From the NCBI GenBank assembly GCA_936440205.1, contig OW387147.1:4340001-4404000 (forward strand): a stretch of 64,000 bases of DNA, given 5' to 3'. Shown here piece by piece: positions 57,004-64,000 of the stretch; position 1 is the stretch's first letter, and each line of letters begins with the position of its first letter. The position numbers and the translations under genes are program-made. The DNA is from Lepidonotus clava. Its lineage: Eukaryota > Annelida > Polychaeta > Phyllodocida > Polynoidae. The notes under the pieces are model-generated. The model was not told the DNA's origin. It searched no databases and worked only from the letters and a program-made list of their open reading frames with translations.

Positions 57004-57071
57004 GGCAGCGTTGGGCAAATCCCAGTAGTGTTTTATTAATGATATTAGACAATGAACTGGGAAAACTGCCA
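57004..57071. repeat. 68-bp direct repeat, copy 1, beside the recombinase
   Basis: GGCAGCGTTGGGCAAATCCC continuing to aactgggaaaactg, repeated at 57741-57808 in the same orientation about 0.74 kb away. Confidence 0.8.
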
Positions 57072-57101
57072 ACTGCCCAACACAAATCAGAACATAAACT
57101 G

Positions 57102-57791
57102 TCAGCATCTGAAGAGACTAGCCACCACTCTCTGGTCAAATTCGATAGGATAACCTTGGGTTTTATTGAGGTATAGAAGAACTGACATGCTCTTCTCGTC
57201 CACCAGGTTTTTTATGTTCATCAGAGAGAAGCCAGCCTTCGACAGTGCAGTCGCTTCTCCTCGGCGTAGGGAGTGTGTCGTAAACGAATCGAACCCCATC
57301 AGTTGACATACATGATTAATTTTCTTACATAGCCACATGTAAGTACCCTTAACCAAACAACTGTTTGTACTGTAAGAAATTAGGTGGTCTGCCTGAGACA
57401 ACTTAACCCAAGTAATGAGAAGGGAAACAAAATGGGCAACACAAAATGGGGAACCTGAAATAACCATGAATGGAATTTCCATGGTCCTCTCACAAAAAGA
57501 AATCATTTTTGCGCGGTGGAGTGTGACTAAAACACCCCAGTCAAAGAAAGTGAGATCCTTAACCTCAACAACCATCTCTTCTTCAACAACATTAGATTTG
57601 CGAAGTAGACCACAGAAACACATGATCAACACACACCAAAAGGCCAGGTCCTCTAACTTTGACATATCCAAGCAATAAAAAATTAGCTCTAACTCATTTA
57701 TAACTGACTCTGAACTGAGGCCCTTAAATAATAATGAAAGGAGGCAGTGTTGGGCAAATCCCAGTAATGTTTTATAAACGATATTAGACAA
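57102..57791 (-). pseudogene. Tyrosine recombinase of a Crypton/DIRS-like element (fossil)
   Basis: About 229 aa of open frame. GLLRKSNVV (catalytic Arg region), ERTMEIPFMVISGSPFC, and THSLRRGEATALSKAG (His-x-x-Arg box) followed by LLYLNKT place it with the tyrosine recombinases common in animal Crypton and DIRS-type elements. No reverse transcriptase is seen nearby, so the parent class is undecided. Incomplete. Confidence 0.7.
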
Positions 57792-57808
57792 TAAACTGGG
57801 AAAACTGA
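57741..57808. repeat. 68-bp direct repeat, copy 2
   Basis: Near-identical to 57004-57071 (gttgggcaaatcccagta, then gatattagacaat). It overlaps the start of the recombinase frame. Confidence 0.8.
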
Positions 57809-59104
57809 AAAAGAAAAAATTGAGTCTGAACTGAGGTCTCTACTCTGTTGTGGCCATGAGTGAACTGACTAGTGTATACACAGTGGTAGCCCTTGGCAAC
57901 CAGTTCACACAGTTCTCACAAGGGGGAGGCACTGCTTCTTGGTGGCTAGTTCATATTCTGATATACTGAGTCTATCAAGATCATAAAATATTGTAGAAAC
58001 TAATCTATTCTAATCATCACATATCATTCCATTTCATCTTTCATGATCATATTTTTCTTTATCTTTAAATTTGTATTTGTCTTTTTACTTTTAACCAACT
58101 GTGGTTTAAAAAATAATTTGACCTAAAAATGGAAATTGCGTGTGTAATAGACTAAGTTATGGCTGGATATGAGGGAAGACAGGATAACGTCCTTCTCCTC
58201 AATGGTAAATAAGAATGTGTCAAAAATCTATAATTTTGACATATTTCAAAATAAGACGCAAATGCACAGTTTGAGATACATTTCCCAAAAAAATACACAC
58301 TTAAAAACTCGCAAAGAAAATTTCAACCCAGAACATCACTAGAAACATTCTTCGTTTAACAATTAAAAGTTGAAAAAAGAGTGTTATTAAGTTCATAATT
58401 CTTAAAATGAAAGTCTGAAAATCATATCACTTACATTATCAGATACAGAAAAAAAATCGAGTTTTTAGATTGTATATAAAATCCTATTGTATTAGATATA
58501 GTTATACCGCTACAGGTTATAACATAAATCCCATCCTGAGTCCTCTTGTCAATCCACTGCACGGAAAAAGACCCTTTAAGACATTTAGGTTTCTGTAAAT
58601 GGACACATTGATGTGTGCTAAAGGTAATGGAAAGGTAGCCTTTACAAGACCTTTCCAAAACCTTTTCAGGTAACCTTATAATTTCATTATAGATCTCGCA
58701 AAGGTATTGGAAAGGTGACATTTCCTAATGAGCCTCAATGGCTCCATTTACAAAATTAAAGGTCATTAAAGGTCTAATTTCGTGCAGTGATCCTTAAGGA
58801 AAATTTTCATTGCTTGGAATATTTGAATACGGAACATGATTATTAGACGACAACTAATTCTCCCTACCACGGAAAGCTGATTTACAGTTTTTTAAGCACC
58901 AGCAGGTTAATTATGGCTAATTATGTTGACAAAAACATATGGAAATCTATAGAAAATATACAAATATTTGCCATGTTTCTATGTTTGGTGGAGGGATTTT
59001 CAAACCAACTCAGAATATGATAAACATTTACAAATAACAAATGAAAAAATAGTTGATGTTGATGTCCACCTTTTAAATCACATAATAATGGCAGGATTAG
59101 TGAA
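57809..59104. other. Intergenic, no gene recognised
   Basis: Short frames only. It includes an inverted copy (58855-58905) of the dispersed motif at 36140-36200. Confidence 0.35.
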
Positions 59105-59690
59105 ATTTTCTATGTGTATTACTAAGTAAAATACAGTGTTGAAATAATTAGGGCAAACAAATAAGGTAAATGAAAGCTGTCTGTCCTTTAGAAATCAATA
59201 GGACTTTTTATTATAATCTGAACACAGATAAGCCCATTTAGTATAAATCAACATGAAATGTTAGCATGAAATTATAGAGCGATTTCTTCCTAATCTAAGC
59301 CCCAAAACTACAGTGTAAACAAAAATGAGTGATGCTGATTTGCTTGACAATTTGCTCCTAAAATGTGTTAAATACAACTTTATTATATTAGCCTTCTTCC
59401 CATAGGATCCAATGTTAAAGCCTGTCAGCCAAACCTACCATGTTTAACCCTAATTTGCCTTAAAATAAATCAGTCTGATCAGCTGTCAAATCTATTTGAT
59501 TGGCTGTCAATCTAAATATCTAAATTGTTAAATATCATAAATCATAATTTTTTTTTCAGTACTTGAGGGTTTAGGAAAATATATTTCTTGTAATTGGTTA
59601 TAATCCTAAGTTTAGGAGACAAGGATGGCTTATGCAGTAATTTTGCCCATCCCTTGTCCAACCCTGGGATATACCCACAGTGGGAATGAT
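59105..59690. repeat. Spacer segment duplicated from/with 9.57-10.08 kb
   Basis: Alignable over about 500 bp with the DNA directly upstream of copy A exon 1. Here it lies between copy C and the Polinton region, about 20.6 kb from exon 1 of copy B. Confidence 0.65.
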
Positions 59691-60509
59691 TATCAAAATC
59701 GCACCTAAGATGTTGTTTCAATGTGCAAAGGCAACCACTGAGCTGATCATGCGCTGATCATGGTCAGCACAAAAAATAGACAGATTCCTTATTAACATCA
59801 AAACATCTTCTACTAATATTTTCTGTCACATCCATATAAATAATGTACAAGAAAAACAAGATTGTGAAAAAAACTTTATTTCATCAAACAGTACATTCTT
59901 GAGTAAAATACATGCGTTTATGAAAAGATAAGATTTGGCTACATTTGCAAGATACAAATTACATGAGTATTGAGTTAAGAGCAGCCTAGCTAAGCTTATA
60001 ATCATGTTTATGTGAATTTATAGATTATTAGGTTATTAATGTCTTGTGGCTATACTGTCACAGTATATTGATGAGCCATTTTACGACATCGTCATTGAAT
60101 ATATGATGCTATCATGGGAAATATGTAGGTCTTTAGTGTGTACTATGTTTTAGACTTAACCATGCACTCCATGAACAATCTTTATTTGAGTTCATGTTTC
60201 AGATGATAAGAAAATAAATACAAGAGTGGAAAATGTTATTAGGCACAAATCTAAAGGGATATTAATTTTTGAAAAAAGGCAGAAATATCACAAAGAGAAT
60301 GGACAGAACATTCAAGAAAAAAATGACATTGGTCACAGTAGGATATTCTACATTATCATTACTCTTGTCTTGATTATATATTTATGGTACCACAAACAGT
60401 GAAGACAATCCATTCTCCTTTACATTATACTGCATACATAGAAATTTGCTTCCAACTTGTTCAATTCGTTGGGAATTGGACACTTACAATCAAGAGCACA
60501 GTGGAATCC
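59691..60509. other. 3' flank of copy C
   Basis: AT-rich, presumably 3' UTR and flank. No ORF of interest. Confidence 0.35.
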
Positions 60510-62455
60510 TCATGGACACTGCCATGGATATAGACTAACTCCTTCTTCTTCATAAAACAGCCCTGCAAGAAAAAGCAAATTATATATTTTAAAGGTTGCA
60601 GGTTTACATTTTAAGTAAATGAACCATTTTCTATGAAGATTCAATATATTACACATTGTTTTGATCTGAATACTCAATGATGCAGTATATTTGATATATT
60701 GGCCTTGCTGAGGATGTGTTGTGGCAGAACACTCTGTGTTCAATGTAGTCTATGAAAGATGCACACAATCATTTTGAGAAACCGTAACTACTAGGAACAA
60801 AAACTGTGTTACCCAACTTGAATGCCTGATATTTTTATTCTGGGTCAATTCATTAGAAATCCTGACCCAGAATTGATTTTTCTTTAATTTTCCGGCGTGT
60901 AAAAAGATATTACAATGTTGCAAATGTTGAGTATAAAGTGTAAATTCAGAATACCTGCTATGCAAGCAGTCATGAAGCATGCCACGTTGCCTGCAATCAT
61001 GGCCCTTACAGCAACTGACGATAGATCAGCTTGCCGATGTGGGGCCATCGCAGTAAGTGCCCCAATCATGATCCCGATGGAGCCAAAGTTGGCAAAACCA
61101 CACAAGGCATAAGTTGTAATGACAATAGACCGCTCCTATAGGGCATAGTAATTTGAGCATGGCAGTGTTAAATATAATGACATTTAAAATACTAAATAAT
61201 GTCGAAGGCAATATTGGTTGTTTCTTGATGCAAAGATAGAGAAAGATTTTGAAATCTAAAGTATTTTTTGTCAAATAACAGCAGCTAATTCATTCAAATA
61301 TTCATAACTTCTTGACAATATACTCACAGAATACAGGATGCCTTTTTTCAGCACCATATCAAATTCTGTATTGGAGAGCAGAATGTCATTTCCGGCATAT
61401 GATATAGTACCATTGAGTTCACAGTTCCTAAGATAGAACACCTGAAAACAATATAAACGAAAAATGTATGTCAAAAGTGGAAATAAAATCAAGTTTTTAG
61501 TTTGCATCAGAAAGGTGAGGGAACACATCTCAGTTTAATTTCATTCAGTCCATTTGAGCTTTATTCAGCAGTTTACATGAGGTTTATGAGAGTGGTGGAG
61601 CCCCTATAGATATATCTTTTGTATTTAATTACGTGGACATTCAAGGGGATTACCTTCATAATGGTATATACTGACTTAACATTACAGGCAAAAATGGCTG
61701 ATTAGAAACAAAAAAAATTTCTTCTTTTAAACATGTAGATTTGCAAATTCTGTTTTTTTTTTAAATTTAAAGTAGCAGCGAGACTGCTGAAGGGTCATAG
61801 AGTATGCTTCACAATTTGAAAAGTACAAGTACTAGTAAAGAACTCTCATAATGTTAATCTGTAACTTTCTAGTTTATTTTGCAAATCAATTTGTGCCATT
61901 TATTATTTCACCTGATGATTCTACCATATAGACCTTCTTGCTTAAAGGGAGCCAAAAGCAATGTTCTTCTAAAATGTGGTAACATTTTGCGAATTTAAAT
62001 AACTATAGAAATACATTCTAAGAGTCTAGCCATGAAAACTAATATGAATTTAAATTTTGGTGGGTCACCGAAATTGGCCAGGGACATGTGTTATTGTATT
62101 TTGATGTAGTTAAAGCCTGTTTTCACAGTCTATATTTTATTTTGGGCCTTAGTTATGGTCAGAGAATTTATTTCAGTAGTTCATAAATTTTGCCAAATTT
62201 TGACCCAATATTGGTTTTGGCTCTCCTTCAGTCTTTGCTTTGCTTGGTGTGTATGTATATCATAGGCAGAAACTGAATCACATATTTGAGCAACAATCAT
62301 CCTACCCTGTTATTTTGTAGTCCACCAAAGTCTTGGTAGGCAACAAACTCATTCAGGAAGGTCTTGAGGCCCATGAGCCGTCCAACCTGGAGGCAATCTT
62401 CAGGCACCACTCCCATAGTAATGGCAAATGGGTAAAACAAGTACGACATGATGAA
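60510..62455 (-). CDS. Concentrative nucleoside transporter, SLC28/CNT family, copy C (last four exons only)
   Basis: Exons at 62306-62455, 61328-61441, 60955-61135 and 60510-60562 correspond to exons 9-12 of copy B. They carry the signature GLKTFLNEFVAY, the extracellular-loop exon NCELNGTISYAGND, CGFANFGSIGI, and a terminal exon ending LYPWQCP with TGA at 60510-60512. All borders are GT-AG and phases match B. The loop exon is 114 bp against 105 bp in B, and the sequence is clearly more diverged from B than A is, so C is the older duplicate. Exons 1-8 must lie beyond 64000 if the gene is whole. Two MITEs of one family sit in the intron above exon 10 and just upstream of exon 9. Confidence 0.9.
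61944..62228. mobile_element. MITE family GGGAGCCAAAAGCAATG, copy 2
   Basis: AAAGGGAGCCAAAAGCAATG at the left, and the inverted ATTGGTTTTGGCTC at the right. Lies in the intron between exons 9 and 10 of copy C. Confidence 0.7.
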
Positions 62456-62477
62456 CTGTGAATAGAAATAGTGTGTC

Positions 62478-62808
62478 AAAGGGAGCCAAATCCAATAAAT
62501 TGACAACATTTTCGAAGCTCAGATAAGTATAGAAATATGTTAGATGAGCCTAGTTAAGGTCAGTGGTAAAGTATTAGCTGTGAAAACTGGCTCAAACCAA
62601 AGTAGAATTCCACAAGAGATTTCTACAAATATTTCCATTTGTTTGTAAACAAACCTCATTTTTATGGATCCACCTTAATTGAATTGAGCCGGGAAATTTT
62701 GTTTTCAATGATTTTCTACCATATTTCATGGTTTAGATTTTAGCATGGGCCATAAATAGGCTCATGGAATGGATTTTGTTGAATTTATTGGTTTTGGCTC
62801 CCTTTAAA
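62478..62808. mobile_element. MITE family GGGAGCCAAAAGCAATG, copy 3
   Basis: AAAGGGAGCCAAATCCAATAA and the inverted TTATTGGTTTTGGCTCCCTTT. It starts 23 bp upstream of the exon 9 boundary of copy C. Confidence 0.7.
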
Positions 62809-63345
62809 ACTGCATTTTGACTTAGATCATAGAAATGTGTTACTCTGTACATCAATGTAACCTACACTCACTAAACACCTTGTGTCTTTACTCAGCCCTG
62901 ATAATTGGCAGATACAACTGTTTGTATACTTGTACAAATTGTTGTGCAAAGCAAACTACATTTTCCACCTTGAATACTGAAATTATCACAGATAGTGTTC
63001 TTGTGTTGTTTATGAATATGGATGGCAAGGATGGCGAATCAACAGTTTTTAACTTTTCAAAGTGTTCTTCAGATTCCAGGGTTGTTTGAGAGCACAGTAT
63101 AGTTGATGATATATTGGTCAAAAAAATGATTTTAGATTTTGAATATTTCACTTCAAGTTGTCCATGCCAAGAAACAAAGTTTTCTTGATTTTCCAATCAT
63201 TCAAATTACATAGATTTTTCATACAGATCTTTAATGAACTAACAGTATTTGTTTGGACGGTAGAATACCATATGGTGTCACCTGGAGTTAATCCATGAGG
63301 TTAAGACCCTGAGGCACTATGGATGATAATCTTTGCATGCAACGT
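62809..63345. other. Intron 8 of copy C, no feature seen
   Basis: Open frames on both strands at 62835-63196 have no recognisable product. Confidence 0.35.
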
Positions 63346-63349
63346 TTTT

Positions 63350-64000
63350 CCTCTTTGTCCCGTTCCGTTCCAAATAGGTGGTACAGCAATGGGCACTAAA
63401 TTAGCCCCCTCTTTCGCAAACCTCTTTATGGGTGCGTTCAAAGACAAATATGTTTACTCATATAAACTGAAACCTCTCATTTGGAAGCGCTTTATAGATG
63501 ACATTTTCTTCATCTGGACTTATGGCCCAGAGTCACTAAAAGACTTTGTTAGCTATTTAAACTCTCAACACCGGACCATCAAATTCACGGTTGAAACCTC
63601 CACTAGTGAGATTAACTTCCTTGATCTAACTATTAAACGTTCAGTCACAGGTATGATCTATACCACCTTATTTTGTAAGCCTACAGACAGCCATAAATCT
63701 TATATTCATCAGAACACCCATGACACATTTTAAAGGGTATTCCTTATTCTCAGTTCCTACGATTGAGGAGAATTTGCACTCTAGATCTGGATTTCATCCA
63801 GAACGCCTTGATGCTGAGCTCTCATTTTATAAGACGCGGCTATCCGAAACACCTTGTCCAGACTTCCTTGCGACGAGCTTATAAAATGGATCGTGACACA
63901 CTTTTAAACAAAAACCTTTTGTCAGATCCTTCTCTAAATTTAGACAAGAAGAACGATAACTGTACATTTTATTGTATCACTACCCATAACCCTAATAACC
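63350..64000 (+). pseudogene. Second Penelope-like reverse transcriptase, truncated, runs off window
   Basis: Starts abruptly at palm motif B ([20 protein letters not shown]), so the element is 5'-truncated near 63370. It continues with RFIDDIFFIW (motif C), INFLDLTI and LFCKPTDSHKSYIH. A stop at 63731 is followed in another frame by KGIPYSQFLRLRRIC and RRGYPKHLVQTSLRRAY, a single frameshift. It differs clearly from the element at 24.4-27.5 kb, so a separate PLE lineage is present. It lies within copy C on the opposite strand. Confidence 0.88.

Noticed and set aside
1-64000. CRISPR array, rRNA or bacterial-type operon
   Set aside because: Nothing of the kind seen. Intron-bearing genes and animal transposons make a bacterial origin untenable.

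Overview
The window is AT-rich animal DNA from a repeat-loaded invertebrate genome. Compact exons with GT-AG splice sites, a solute carrier gene family, tRNA-derived SINEs, Penelope-like retroelements and a Polinton together point to a metazoan, probably an aquatic invertebrate. The species cannot be named from the sequence.

Host genes: a minus-strand tandem array of at least three concentrative nucleoside transporter genes (SLC28/CNT family). Copy A (exons 1-8, 9493 down to 379) runs off the low end of the window. Copy B is complete: 12 exons from 38496 to 18650 sum to 1908 bp, an unbroken 635-aa protein. Copy C shows only its last four exons (62455-60510), with its 5' part beyond 64000. Exons shared by A and B have identical lengths and phases. 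Residues at the known CNT selectivity positions read Gly-Met and Ser-Val, a mixed CNT2/CNT3-like pattern.

Repeats between and inside the genes: 0.6-3.5 kb is a nest of MITEs in an intron of A. A PIF/Harbinger transposase relic lies at 10.2-12.3 kb, among MITEs of the same terminal sequence. An ACGT-rich TIR element lies at 13.2-14.2 kb and smaller elements at 14-18 kb. A 26-bp minisatellite sits just past the end of gene B (18.2-18.5 kb). The last intron of B holds a ~9.6-kb inverted-repeat element (19.0-28.6 kb) whose arms carry 355-bp units rich in X-box-like motifs, with a ~3.1-kb Penelope-like element nested in one unit. SINEs, a LINE-like 3' end, foldback elements and MITEs mark the remaining introns.

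40.6 to about 56 kb is a Polinton (Maverick) fossil: a protein-primed DNA polymerase and an accessory gene on the minus strand, and packaging ATPase, integrase with chromodomain, major and minor virion proteins and protease on the plus strand. It looks nearly whole, with about one break, in the polymerase. A tyrosine-recombinase remnant lies at 57 kb, and a second, different Penelope-like reverse transcriptase enters at 63.3 kb.

Sequence next to the first exon of A (9.57-10.08 kb) reappears at 59.1-59.7 kb. This suggests that the original promoter-proximal DNA of gene B has been pushed about 20 kb away from its first exon by the Polinton and other insertions.
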